Positions 16,733 through 24,138 of a DNA stretch of 24,138 bases are shown here, piece after piece. A program made the translations under genes and the position numbers. The stretch is from positions 1 to 24,138 of the forward strand of contig NZ_PSLQ01000055.1 in NCBI RefSeq assembly GCF_040289685.1. The letters are read 5' to 3'. Within the stretch, counting starts at the first letter, position 1. Every line of letters begins with the position of its first letter. Source of the DNA: Pyrinomonas sp040289685 (GTDB lineage Bacteria > Acidobacteriota > Blastocatellia > Pyrinomonadales > Pyrinomonadaceae). Below the pieces are notes generated by a model, which saw only the letters and a program-made list of their open reading frames with translations, ran no database searches and had not been told where the DNA came from.

Positions 16733-17089
16733 TTACCGACGTCCGCCGCGCAAAAGCAAGCCGAGCAGGAATCCAGCTGCCGCCGAGATCAACAGGGCTT
16801 GCCCAGGGTTCTGACGCGCATAAGACTTGGCGTTCTCCGCCACTTCGCGGATGTCCGTGTTCTGCAAGCCTTTGATCTTCTCGCCGACGACTGTGGCTTT
16901 CTCGGAGATGTACTCCTTGGCTTGTGTCGCGGCTGTGGCGACCTTTTGACCGATGTGCTGCGCTTGTTCGCGCGCTTGACTGGTAAGCGAAGTGTCGCTG
17001 CTCGATCCAGTCGTTGAGTAAGAGCTTTCGCTCGACCCGCTGGCCGGTCCATAGCCGTAATTGACCGCGTCATCTCTGTTCTGTGACAT
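16733..17089 (-). CDS. DUF883/ElaB-like membrane-anchored protein
   Basis: The 118-residue product starts at the ATG at 17089 with AAGGAG upstream. It has a Ser/Gly/Tyr-rich disordered N-terminus (about 1-35), an Ala/Lys/Glu amphipathic helix (SQAREQAQHIGQKVATAATQ onwards, about 36-90) and a C-terminal glycine-zipper anchor (NPGQALLISAAAGFLLGLLLRGGRR). This matches the ElaB/YqjD/DUF883 family, C-tail-anchored inner-membrane proteins; the E. coli members bind ribosomes in stationary phase. It leads the operon. Upstream on this strand lies an AT-rich TATATAAAG stretch near 17135-17145 that could be a -10 region, but no matching -35 is visible. Confidence 0.82.
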   Translation of the reverse strand: MSQNRDDAVNYGYGPASGSSESSYSTTGSSSDTSLTSQAREQAQHIGQKVATAATQAKEYISEKATVVGEKIKGLQNTDIREVAENAKSYARQNPGQALLISAAAGFLLGLLLRGGRR

Positions 17090-17371
17090 GGTTTTTGATC
17101 TCCTTTTCGATCCGAAGTCGTTTGAACGTACGATTCTTTATATGTGAACGACGCTCGAAAAACTGTAAGAGCAAACCATGTGCCGTTCGCTCCGCTCTCG
17201 CTGCGGCCAAGCAAAGAACTGTTCGCGTGGAGGCGCAACCGCGCCTTTTGTTGCAAAATTGTACACGCGCCTTTGGCGCACGAGCACAGTTACAGTACAG
17301 CGCCGAATCGGGCACCGTTCAGCCGAAAAGCCTTTCCGCCAAAAGCGAAGAACGAGCGACGAGCGGCGATC

Positions 17372-17394
17372 AGCTTACAAATGGGCCGCGACAA
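17372..17394. repeat. 23-bp direct repeat, copy 1
   Basis: The 23 bases at 17372-17394 recur at 17441-17463 with one mismatch (core CTTACA-A/G-ATGGGCCGCGAC). Each copy is preceded by GCGA a few bases upstream. The copies are 69 bp apart in non-coding DNA. Confidence 0.85.
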
Positions 17395-17440
17395 ACCCGA
17401 TCTTTTCAAAACGAAAGTCCAACTTGGTTTGGGCGAGATT

Positions 17441-17463
17441 AGCTTACAGATGGGCCGCGACAA
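17441..17463. repeat. 23-bp direct repeat, copy 2
   Basis: Second copy of the repeat at 17372-17394, with G in place of A at its ninth base. It lies about 170 bp upstream of the aldehyde dehydrogenase start. It may be a regulator site or part of a dispersed intergenic repeat family. Confidence 0.85.
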
Positions 17464-17629
17464 CCGCCCGCCGTTGGGGAGAGCGGGAGAAGGGAAGATG
17501 CTTGAGGAATGCTGACGCGCTATACTCGTTTGGAGAGCGCGCCGGCGCTTGGAAAAAACGGCGGCGGAGGCTGGAGGTTCCCGCCGTCGAAGCGATTTCC
17601 GGGGCGATTTCTTTCAAGGGAGGTTCAAG

Positions 17630-19018
17630 ATGGCGATCAAGAGCACCAACCCAACGACGGGCGAAACTTTGCGATCTTTCACACCCTTTTCCGACGAAGA
17701 GGTAGAGGCGTGTCTGCGCGCGGCAGCGGAAGCTTTCCGGTCTTATCGCCGGACGGATCTCGCAGATCGCGGCGCGAAGATGTACCGCGCCGCTGCCATA
17801 CTCGAAGCGGAGAAGGAGGACTTCGCCCGCCTGATGACGACCGAAATGGGCAAGCTATTGAAGGCTGCCGTTGAAGAGGTTGAAAAGTGCGCGTGGGCGT
17901 GTCGTTACTACGCCGAGAACGCCGCTCGTTTCCTCGCCGACGAAGAGGTCGCAACCAACGCCGCGCGTAGCTTCGTGCGCTACCAGCCGTTGGGCCCTGT
18001 GCTTGCCATCATGCCGTGGAATTTCCCCTTTTGGCAGGTCTTTCGTTTCGCCGCGCCAGCGCTCATGGCCGGCAACGTCGCTCTTCTCAAACACGCTTCG
18101 AATGTGCCTCAGTGCGCGCTGGCTATTGAGCGCATCTTCGAGCGAGCCGGTTTCCCCAAAGGCGTCTTTCAGACGCTGCTCGTCGAGTCGCGCGCCGTGG
18201 AGAAGATCTTGCGAGATCGGCGTGTGGTCGCCGCTACGTTGACTGGCAGCGAGGGCGCTGGCGCGAGCGTGGCCGCCATCGCTGGCAGCGAGATCAAGAA
18301 GACCGTGCTTGAACTGGGCGGGAGCGATCCGTTCATTGTTATGCCGAGCGCTGACTTGGACGAAGCAGTGAAAACGGCTGTGCGCGCCCGTACCATCAAT
18401 AACGGTCAATCTTGCATCGCGGCCAAACGCTTCATCGTGCATCAAGAAGTTTATGCCGAATTCGAGCGGCGGTTCGTCGCCGCGATGGAGGGCTTGAAAG
18501 TGGGCGATCCGCTGGACCCGGAAACAGAAGTCGGCCCGCTCGCCACACAGGATCAACTCGAGACGGTGGTCACGCAGGTCGAAAGGACGATCGCTGCCGG
18601 CGCGCGATTGCTCACCGGCGGACGACGGCTCAATCGCCCAGGCTTCTTCTATGCACCGACGGTGCTCGCCGACATCCCTGAGATGGCGCCCGCACGTTGC
18701 GAGGAGGTTTTCGGTCCCGTTGCCATGCTCTTTCGCGCGCGCGACGTGGATGACGCGCTTCGCCTGGCGAACGAAACGAGTTTCGGTCTGGGAAGCAGCG
18801 CGTGGACGCGCGACGAAAAGGAGCGCGAGCGCTTCATCGAGGAGCTTGAAGCAGGGTTGGTCTTCATCAACGGCATGGTCGCTTCCGACCCGCGCCTGCC
18901 GTTCGGCGGCGTCAAGCGCTCTGGTTACGGGCGCGAGTTGAGCGTCTTCGGCATCCGCGAGTTCGTCAACATCAAGACGGTTTGGATCGGAGCGAGCGGC
19001 ACGAGCCGCGCCGAGTGA
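17630..19018 (+). CDS. NAD(P)-dependent succinate-semialdehyde-type aldehyde dehydrogenase
   Basis: The 462-residue enzyme starts at the ATG at 17630, with AAGGGAGG 6 bp upstream; the frame is open further left but without family similarity. Active-site residues are N131 (MPWNFPF), E228 (ELGGSDP) and nucleophile C262 (NNGQSCIAAKRF). TGSEGAG is the nucleotide-binding turn and EVFGPVA the conserved late motif. Length and the positions of E228 and C262 match the Sad/YneI group of succinate-semialdehyde dehydrogenases, which oxidise succinate semialdehyde to succinate in GABA and related catabolism. Other short aldehydes are possible substrates. It is a single gene with no GABA transaminase or permease beside it, and inverted repeats follow its stop. 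Confidence 0.9.
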   Translation: MAIKSTNPTTGETLRSFTPFSDEEVEACLRAAAEAFRSYRRTDLADRGAKMYRAAAILEAEKEDFARLMTTEMGKLLKAAVEEVEKCAWACRYYAENAARFLADEEVATNAARSFVRYQPLGPVLAIMPWNFPFWQVFRFAAPALMAGNVALLKHASNVPQCALAIERIFERAGFPKGVFQTLLVESRAVEKILRDRRVVAATLTGSEGAGASVAAIAGSEIKKTVLELGGSDPFIVMPSADLDEAVKTAVRARTINNGQSCIAAKRFIVHQEVYAEFERRFVAAMEGLKVGDPLDPETEVGPLATQDQLETVVTQVERTIAAGARLLTGGRRLNRPGFFYAPTVLADIPEMAPARCEEVFGPVAMLFRARDVDDALRLANETSFGLGSSAWTRDEKERERFIEELEAGLVFINGMVASDPRLPFGGVKRSGYGRELSVFGIREFVNIKTVWIGASGTSRAE

Positions 19019-19022
19019 GGCC

Positions 19023-19082
19023 AGCCTGCAGGACCTCCACTGACGCGCGCCACCGGTGGCCGCTCGACGCCTCGCTCAGGCT
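19023..19082. terminator. Nested inverted repeats after the aldehyde dehydrogenase gene
   Basis: AGCCTG (19023-19028) can pair with CAGGCT (19077-19082). Between them lies a perfect 12-bp palindrome GCCACCGGTGGC (19049-19060). They begin 5 bp after the dehydrogenase stop. The position suits a terminator, but there is no T-tract, so a factor-dependent or purely structural role is equally likely. Confidence 0.3.
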
Positions 19083-19109
19083 AACGCGGACGACCGAGCG
19101 GGAGTCAGC

Positions 19110-19138
19110 TTGACAAAGGCGGCGGATGTTGGTAAGTA
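19110..19138 (+). promoter_or_regulatory. Probable promoter of the tetR-RND operon
   Basis: TTGACA (19110-19115) is a perfect -35 box. A 17-bp spacer leads to TAAGTA (19133-19138), a weak -10 that overlaps the palindromic operator. Transcription would start near 19145, placing the regulator's start at the downstream ATG (19171). Confidence 0.5.
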
Positions 19139-19149
19139 AGCACTTACTT
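19134..19149. promoter_or_regulatory. Palindromic TetR-type operator
   Basis: AAGTAAG-CA-CTTACTT is a perfect 7-bp inverted repeat with a 2-bp centre. It overlaps the -10 region and lies 21 bp before the TetR start codon. Size, symmetry and place fit autorepression by the encoded TetR protein, with control of the pump genes in the same operon. Confidence 0.65.
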
Positions 19150-19170
19150 TTGGAGGGGGGAAGAGGCTCG

Positions 19171-20004
19171 ATGCAAACCGAGCGGACCGAACCGAAAGCG
19201 TCGCCGCGCTCAACGACGCGCATGTCTGGCGAAGAACGGCGCGCGCAGATCGTGCGTGTGGCCACGCGACTGTTCGCCGAGCGCGGGTTTCGCGGCACGA
19301 CGACGCGCGAAATCGCGCAGGCGGCGGGCGTTTCCGAAGCGATGATCTTTCGCCATTTCGCCACCAAACAGGACCTTTACCGCGCGATCATCGACGCCAA
19401 AGCTTGCTCTGCCGGGCCGGCGCAGGCCTGCGGGCAATTCGATGCCAAGACTGGCATGGTTGCCTTTGCCACCTCAGTGGAGGGCGCCGCCGATGAACGG
19501 CGCTTCTTCATGGACTTGGCGCGCCACTTCCTCGAATGCCACGAGCAGGATGTTGAGTTCTTGCGCCTGTTGCTCTACTCAGCGCTGGAGGGGCGTGAAT
19601 TCTTCCGCCTCTTTTGGGAGCAACAGGTGCTGCCGATGGCTAATTTCATGCGCGCGCACGTACAGGAGCAGCAGCGCGCAGGCGCGATCCGGTCCGATCT
19701 TCATCCGCATCTGATCGGCAGCGCTTTTATCGGGATGATCATGCACCGCTCTTTGGTCGATCTGATCTTCGATCCGGAGCGCTCTTTGTTTCGCATCAGC
19801 ACGGAGCGGGCGGCACGCGACTACACGACCGTGCTCTTTGAGGGGATCGCTGCTTCGGCGAAAACGTCAAAGGGCGCCGAATCAAGCGCGATGCGCAGCG
19901 AGAAAGTGCGTCCGGAGAGAGAAAGTTCAAAAAAACGGAAACAGCAACGCACATTGAAGCGTAAAAATCAGTCCACCTCAGCAGCGAACGATGGATTAAG
20001 ATGA
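19171..20004 (+). CDS. TetR/AcrR-family transcriptional regulator
   Basis: The 277-residue product starts at the ATG at 19171, preceded by GGAGG and AAGAGG. An ATG at 19126 is excluded because it lies inside the promoter/operator. The N-terminal DNA-binding domain is typical (RRAQIVRVATRLFAERGFRG, then TREIAQAAGVSEAMIFRHF as the helix-turn-helix, about 46-63). The ligand-binding domain spans about 80-225. The last roughly 48 residues are a strongly basic, disordered tail (SSKKRKQQRTLKRKNQ), beyond the usual family length of about 200. Its stop is 9 bp before the adaptor gene, whose ribosome-binding site overlaps it. It most likely represses its own operon until an inducer, possibly a pump substrate, binds. 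Confidence 0.92.
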   Translation: MQTERTEPKASPRSTTRMSGEERRAQIVRVATRLFAERGFRGTTTREIAQAAGVSEAMIFRHFATKQDLYRAIIDAKACSAGPAQACGQFDAKTGMVAFATSVEGAADERRFFMDLARHFLECHEQDVEFLRLLLYSALEGREFFRLFWEQQVLPMANFMRAHVQEQQRAGAIRSDLHPHLIGSAFIGMIMHRSLVDLIFDPERSLFRISTERAARDYTTVLFEGIAASAKTSKGAESSAMRSEKVRPERESSKKRKQQRTLKRKNQSTSAANDGLR

Positions 20005-20013
20005 GGACGAGCA

Positions 20014-21270
20014 ATGCGATTTGAACCCATTCATTCTTTGGCCCTTGCGCTCCTTCTTCTTTTCGGCACGTGCGGGCTGAGCGGTTGCCGAGGGTCGCAA
20101 GCCGAATCAAAGAACGAGAACCGCGCGCCGTTGCCTTCGCCGACGCCAGTCGAAGTGACCACCGCAGCGGCCATTCAACGTGCGTTGCCCCGTTTCATCG
20201 AAGCGACCGCATCGCTCGCCGCCGACGAGCAGACGGACGTCGCACCGAACGTCGCTGGTCGCGTCGCGACAGTGGCTGTCGATCTCGGCAGCTACGTCAC
20301 GCGCGGCGCCGTGCTCGTACGACTTGAAGACGCGGATTCGCGTCTGCGCTTGGAGCAGGCTGAAGCGCAGCTCGAACAAGCGCGCGCCAACGTCCGACAA
20401 GCGGAAGAGCGAATCGGTCTTCGTCCCGGTCAGCCGTTCGATCCGGCGCGCGTCGCCGAGGTGCAAGCGGCGCGCGCGGCGTTGGATCTGGCCGAAAAGC
20501 AACTGCGCCGTTACGAACGACTCGTCGAATCGGGCGACGTCTCGCGCGCTTCATATGACCAGCAGCGCGCGCAGCGCGATCAGTTGCGCGAGCAATACCA
20601 AGCCGCGCTCGCACAGGCGCGGCAAGCCTACGCCGCCGTGCAGACGGCGCGCGCGGCTGCCGAAGCCGCCGCAGCGCAGGTCGAACAAGCGCGCAAAGCC
20701 ATACGTGACGCGGTGGTGGTGGCGCCGATCAGCGGCTACGTCGCCGACCGACCGGCGGACATCGGCGAATACGTCACTCCTTCGTCGAAGATCGCGACCA
20801 TCGTGCGCACCAATCCGATGCGCGTGCGCATCGAGATTCCGGAACGATCGCTCGGCGCCGTGCGCCCGGGGCAGAGCGTTTCGGTCAACGTCGCTTCTTA
20901 TCCGGATCGAAACTTCAGCGGTCGCGTGGTGCGTCTATCGCCCAGTTTGAACGCCGCCTCGCGCACGTTGATCGTCGAAGCCGAAATCGAAAACGGCGAA
21001 GGTTTGTTGAAGCCGGGTCAGTTTGCGACGGTGCGCATCTTGCTGCCTGAGTCTCAACCGGCGGTGCTCATTCCGCAGCGGGCCGTGCGCGCCGAGGGGG
21101 GCATCAACCGCATCTTCGTCATCAAGGATGGGCGCGCCGAAGAGCGCGTCGTGCAACTGGGCCAGACGGAAGGCGATCTTGTGGAAGTGAAGAATGGCGT
21201 CGCCGCCGACGAACTGGTGGCGACCAGCAATCTCGATAAGCTGCGCGACGGCATGCCGGTCAGGCAGTGA
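20014..21270 (+). CDS. RND efflux periplasmic adaptor lipoprotein
   Basis: The 418-residue product starts at the ATG at 20014 with GAGGA 6 bp upstream. A signal peptide ends in the lipobox LSGC (lipidated Cys25). The lipoyl half-motif (NVAGRVATVAVDLGSYVTRGAVLVRL), an Ala/Gln/Arg coiled-coil hairpin (about 110-230), the second lipoyl half (APISGYVADRPADIGEYV), beta-barrel and membrane-proximal domains follow in the AcrA/MexA order. It would sit in the periplasm, anchored by lipid, linking the RND pump downstream with an outer-membrane channel. It is co-transcribed with the tetR gene. A stable hairpin with a short T-run separates it from the pump gene. Confidence 0.93.
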   Translation: MRFEPIHSLALALLLLFGTCGLSGCRGSQAESKNENRAPLPSPTPVEVTTAAAIQRALPRFIEATASLAADEQTDVAPNVAGRVATVAVDLGSYVTRGAVLVRLEDADSRLRLEQAEAQLEQARANVRQAEERIGLRPGQPFDPARVAEVQAARAALDLAEKQLRRYERLVESGDVSRASYDQQRAQRDQLREQYQAALAQARQAYAAVQTARAAAEAAAAQVEQARKAIRDAVVVAPISGYVADRPADIGEYVTPSSKIATIVRTNPMRVRIEIPERSLGAVRPGQSVSVNVASYPDRNFSGRVVRLSPSLNAASRTLIVEAEIENGEGLLKPGQFATVRILLPESQPAVLIPQRAVRAEGGINRIFVIKDGRAEERVVQLGQTEGDLVEVKNGVAADELVATSNLDKLRDGMPVRQ

Positions 21271-21284
21271 GCGCGCGCTTTTAG

Positions 21285-21324
21285 GCGCCCGCTCGCTTTC
21301 GATTTATCGAGCCGGGCGCGTTTT
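21285..21324 (+). terminator. Hairpin with T-tract between RND adaptor and pump genes (possible attenuator)
   Basis: GCGCCCGCTCG (21285-21295) pairs with 21308-21319 with one bulged base, giving an 11-bp GC-rich stem with a 12-nt loop, followed by GTTTTG. It lies in the 66-bp gap inside the operon, so it would give partial termination or an mRNA-stabilising 3' end for the adaptor transcript. Confidence 0.45.
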
Positions 21325-21336
21325 GGGTCAAGTGCC

Positions 21337-24138
21337 ATGCAGAAGCTAGCGGAAATATGCGTTCGACGGCCCGTCTTTGCGACGATGTTGATCTTGTCGC
21401 TGACGGTGGTCGGCATCTTCTCCTTCTTTTCGTTGGGCGTCGATCTCTTTCCGAAGATAGATTTCCCGACCATCACGGTGACGGTCGTCAATCCGGGCGC
21501 CTCGCCCGAGGAGATCGAAACCGAGATCACGGATAAGATCGAGGAAGCGGTCAACACCATCAGCGGCATTGATGAACTGCGCTCGGCATCGGTGGAAGGC
21601 GTTTCGCAAGTTTACATCACCTTCTTGTTGGAGAAGAACGCCGACGTTGCGGCGCAAGAAGTACGCGACAAGGTGAATCTCGTCATCCCGAACCTGCCGG
21701 AGACGGCGAAAGCGCCCGTCGTGCAAAAGCTCGACACCGACGCCGCGCCCATACTGCGCATCGCCGTCTCGGCTCCGCGCTCTTTGCGTGAGGTGACCGA
21801 GATCGCCGACAAGCAGATCAAGAAGAAGATCGAGTCGGTCAACGGCGTCGGCCAAGTGCAGATCGTCGGCGGCGCTCGGCGACAGATCAACATTCGAGTC
21901 GATCCGGAGAAGATGCGCGCATATGGGGTCACGCCGATCGACGTCGCCAACGCCATCCGTTTGCAGAACATCGAGCTTCCGGGCGGGCGCATAGACGAGG
22001 GAGCGCGCGAGCTGGTCGTGCGCACGGCGGGACGTCTGCGCACGCCGGCGGATTTCAACAACATCGCGATCGTCACGCGCGGCTCCTATCCGGTGAAGCT
22101 GAGCGACATCGGTTACGCCGAGGACGGCACCGAAGAGCAACGTTCGCTCGCGTTGCTCAACGGCCAGCCAGCTGTGTCGTTGATCGTCTCCAAGCAGTCG
22201 GGGCAGAACACGGTCGCCGTAGCAGAGGCCGTCAAAGAGCGTTTGGCCGAGATCGCGCCGACGCTGCCGCCTGACGTGCGCACGGAGATCGTCGGCGATC
22301 AATCGATCTTCATCAAAGCGGCGGTCAAATCGATCGAAACGCACTTGATCGAAGGCGGCATCCTTGCTGCCATCGTCGTCTTCCTCTTTTTGTGGAACAT
22401 CCGCTCGACGATCATCGCGGCCATTGCCATCCCAACCTCGATCATTGCGACTTTTGGATTGATGGCCGCGATGGGTTACACGCTCAATCAGATCACGATG
22501 CTCGCTTTGACTTTGATGGTCGGCATCGTGATCGATGACGCCATCGTCGTTCTGGAGAACATCTACCGCTTCATCGAAGAGAAGGGGATGGCGCCGTTTC
22601 AAGCGGCGATCGAGGCGACGCGCGAGATCGGACTGGCGGTGATGGCGACGACGCTTTCGCTGCTGGCCGTCTTCGTCCCGGTCGGATTCATGCGCGGCAT
22701 CGTCGGGCGCTTCATGTCGTCATTTGGTTTCACCGCTTCGTTCGCCATTGCGGTGAGCTTGCTCGTCTCTTTCACCTTGACGCCGATGCTGTCGGCGCGA
22801 CTTTTGCGCCGTCCCGAAACGGGAGCGGACGAAACGTCGCCCGACGCGCCAGCACCTGCCGAGCGCGAGGCGCGCGAGAGCGAGAAACTGGCTGAGACCT
22901 ATTCCAACGGCCCGCTCTCCGCTGATGATGCGCTGCCGCACGTTCACACATCAAAAGAATCGCGCTTTTTCCGCGCCATCGATCGCACCTACACGCGCTT
23001 GCTTCAGTGGTCGCTAGCCCATCGCTGGGTGGTCGTTCTGCTGAGCGTAGCGGTGATCTTAAGCATTTTCCCGCTCTTTGCGCGTATCGGCAAGAACTTC
23101 TTGCCTGTGGATGACCAGTCGCAGTTCGAGGTCACTTTGCGCGCGCCGGAAGGTTCGACGCCGGCGGCGACGGCGACGATCGCCGAACGGATCGCGCGCG
23201 AACTGCGCGAGCTTCCTGGCGTGACCGATACGCTGACCACGGTCGGCGGCGGGCAGCAACAGATCGCCAACAGCGCTTCGATCTACGTTAAGTTGACGCC
23301 CATTGAAGAGCGGAAGCTCTCGCAGATCGAGTTGATGGAACGCGCGCGCGAACTGCTGAAGAAGTATCCGAAAGACCTTCGCGCCAGCGTGCAGCAAGTC
23401 TCGGCTATTTCGGGCGGCGGTTTTCGCAACGCCGATATCCAATACGTCATCAGCGGTCCCGATCTCAACAAGCTGCGAGACTATTCGCAAGCCTTGCTTG
23501 AGAAGATGAAGACCATTCCGGACGTGGTCGATACGGATACCACCTTCAACGTCGGCAAACCTGAGCTGCGCGTCAGCGTCGATCGCGCGCGTGCGTCCGA
23601 TCTCGGCGTGCGCGTCGGCGACATCGCGCAAGCGCTGAACACGCTCGTCGCCGGGCAGAAGGTCTCGACCTTCAACGAGGGAACCGAACAGTACGACGTC
23701 GAAGTGCGCGCCATCGGACCAGCGCGCGCCACGCCCGAAGCGCTTCGCAACATGGTCGTCCCTTCGACCAAGCTCGGCTACGTCACGCTCGATCAAGTCG
23801 TGCGATTGCAGGAGGGCACAGGGCCGTCTTCGATCGAACGTTTGAATCGTCAGCGTCAAGTGACTTTGACGGCCAACGTGCGTCCCGGCGGGTCGCAAGC
23901 GGCGGTGATCGAGCAATTGAACCGCTTCGTGCGCGAGATGAACCTCGAGCCGGGTTACACGACCGGCTTGGCTGGGCGGTCCAAAGAACTCGGTCGCGCT
24001 GGATTCTACTTCGCTCTCGCCTTCTTGCTCTCGTTCATCTTCATGTACATGGTCTTGGCGGCGCAGTTTGAATCCTTCATCCATCCGGTGACGATCCTGC
24101 TGACGTTGCCGCTCGCCGTGCCGTTAGGCATCATCTCG
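21337..24138 (+). CDS. RND-family efflux pump, inner-membrane permease (partial, 3' end outside window)
   Basis: The frame is open from the ATG at 21337 to the window end (934 codons); about 100 residues are probably missing. The N-terminus (MQKLAEICVRRPVFATMLIL, then GVDLFPKIDFP) and the periplasmic porter domain are typical of HAE-type drug and amphiphile pumps. The TM4 proton-relay pair is present (GIVIDDAIVVLEN, D400-D401). A second TM block follows the GKNFLPVDDQSQFEV start of the second repeat. The cytoplasmic linker between TM6 and TM7 (about 491-541) is long, acidic and Pro-rich. It forms a tripartite pump with the adjacent adaptor; no TolC-type gene is visible. Proton-driven export of hydrophobic compounds is the likely role, but the substrates are unknown. 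Confidence 0.95.
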   Translation, partial: MQKLAEICVRRPVFATMLILSLTVVGIFSFFSLGVDLFPKIDFPTITVTVVNPGASPEEIETEITDKIEEAVNTISGIDELRSASVEGVSQVYITFLLEKNADVAAQEVRDKVNLVIPNLPETAKAPVVQKLDTDAAPILRIAVSAPRSLREVTEIADKQIKKKIESVNGVGQVQIVGGARRQINIRVDPEKMRAYGVTPIDVANAIRLQNIELPGGRIDEGARELVVRTAGRLRTPADFNNIAIVTRGSYPVKLSDIGYAEDGTEEQRSLALLNGQPAVSLIVSKQSGQNTVAVAEAVKERLAEIAPTLPPDVRTEIVGDQSIFIKAAVKSIETHLIEGGILAAIVVFLFLWNIRSTIIAAIAIPTSIIATFGLMAAMGYTLNQITMLALTLMVGIVIDDAIVVLENIYRFIEEKGMAPFQAAIEATREIGLAVMATTLSLLAVFVPVGFMRGIVGRFMSSFGFTASFAIAVSLLVSFTLTPMLSARLLRRPETGADETSPDAPAPAEREARESEKLAETYSNGPLSADDALPHVHTSKESRFFRAIDRTYTRLLQWSLAHRWVVVLLSVAVILSIFPLFARIGKNFLPVDDQSQFEVTLRAPEGSTPAATATIAERIARELRELPGVTDTLTTVGGGQQQIANSASIYVKLTPIEERKLSQIELMERARELLKKYPKDLRASVQQVSAISGGGFRNADIQYVISGPDLNKLRDYSQALLEKMKTIPDVVDTDTTFNVGKPELRVSVDRARASDLGVRVGDIAQALNTLVAGQKVSTFNEGTEQYDVEVRAIGPARATPEALRNMVVPSTKLGYVTLDQVVRLQEGTGPSSIERLNRQRQVTLTANVRPGGSQAAVIEQLNRFVREMNLEPGYTTGLAGRSKELGRAGFYFALAFLLSFIFMYMVLAAQFESFIHPVTILLTLPLAVPLGIIS

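Larger units (their letters stand above)
17090..17629. other. Divergent intergenic region with repeats, upstream of the aldehyde dehydrogenase
   Basis: This 540-bp stretch has no credible gene. It contains a small rightward hairpin with T-run (AGGCGC-AACC-GCGCCT-TTTG, 17231-17249) and a second GCGCC-TTT-GGCGC inverted repeat at 17267-17279. It also holds a 23-bp direct repeat (17372-17394, 17441-17463) and a good -10-like TATACT at 17521-17526. No -35 sits at standard distance from that box; TTGAGG at 17502 is only 13 bp away. Leftward promoter sequence for the DUF883-like operon probably lies near 17130-17160. Confidence 0.55.

Noticed and set aside
17178..17705. Rightward open frames in the gap before the aldehyde dehydrogenase
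   Set aside because: Composition is Arg/Ala-rich noise, they run into the dehydrogenase in other frames, and their only internal similarity comes from the 23-bp DNA repeat.
21346..22602. Long leftward open frame opposite the RND pump
   Set aside because: A mirror of a GC-rich coding frame: strongly Asp/Arg/His-biased, no domain, and the opposite strand encodes an obvious RND pump.

Overview
The window looks like chromosomal DNA of a GC-rich (about 60% by eye) Gram-negative-type bacterium. It encodes a lipoprotein RND adaptor, an RND pump, a MacA/MacB-type exporter and Hanks-type Ser/Thr kinase signalling with FHA, zinc-ribbon and TPR modules. That mix is typical of Acidobacteriota (Blastocatellia-like). 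This lineage call is inference from gene style; no rRNA or other taxonomic marker is present. A run of 50 Ns at 6071-6120 marks a draft-assembly join inside a gene.

Layout. (1) 1-3651, minus strand: a tight four-gene signalling operon, read from right to left. It holds a zinc-ribbon/FHA protein, a Ser/Thr kinase with two zinc ribbons and an FHA domain, an RDD membrane protein, and a zinc-ribbon/single-TM/TPR protein cut by the window start. (2) 3652-4021: divergent intergenic region carrying a clear rightward intrinsic terminator with no rightward gene in front of it. (3) 4022-11693, plus strand: a MacA-like adaptor, one LolD/MacB-type ATPase (interrupted by the N gap), then four paralogous MacB/FtsX-type permeases. 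The permeases share a nearly nucleotide-identical block. (4) 11795-12556, minus: a Yip1-family membrane protein, convergent with the permeases. (5) 12898-15219, minus: a PcrA/UvrD helicase. (6) 15220-15630: non-coding, rich in inverted repeats. (7) 15631-17089, minus: three small membrane proteins (DUF883/ElaB-like, Holin-X-like, DUF3618-like). (8) 17090-17629: non-coding, with a 23-bp direct repeat. (9) 17630-19018, plus: a succinate-semialdehyde-type aldehyde dehydrogenase. (10) 19110-24138, plus: a TetR regulator behind a perfect -35 box and a palindromic operator, then an RND adaptor lipoprotein, a hairpin/T-tract, and an RND pump running off the window end.

Functionally, two export systems dominate: a multi-permease ABC exporter and a TetR-controlled RND pump. 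Neither is accompanied here by a TolC-type outer-membrane channel. The left operon is a phospho-threonine signalling cassette. The parts most worth a second look are the one-ATPase/four-permease array with its sequence-homogenised block, the shared zinc-ribbon/FHA architecture of the kinase operon, the structured non-coding region before the helicase gene, and the hairpin between the RND adaptor and pump.
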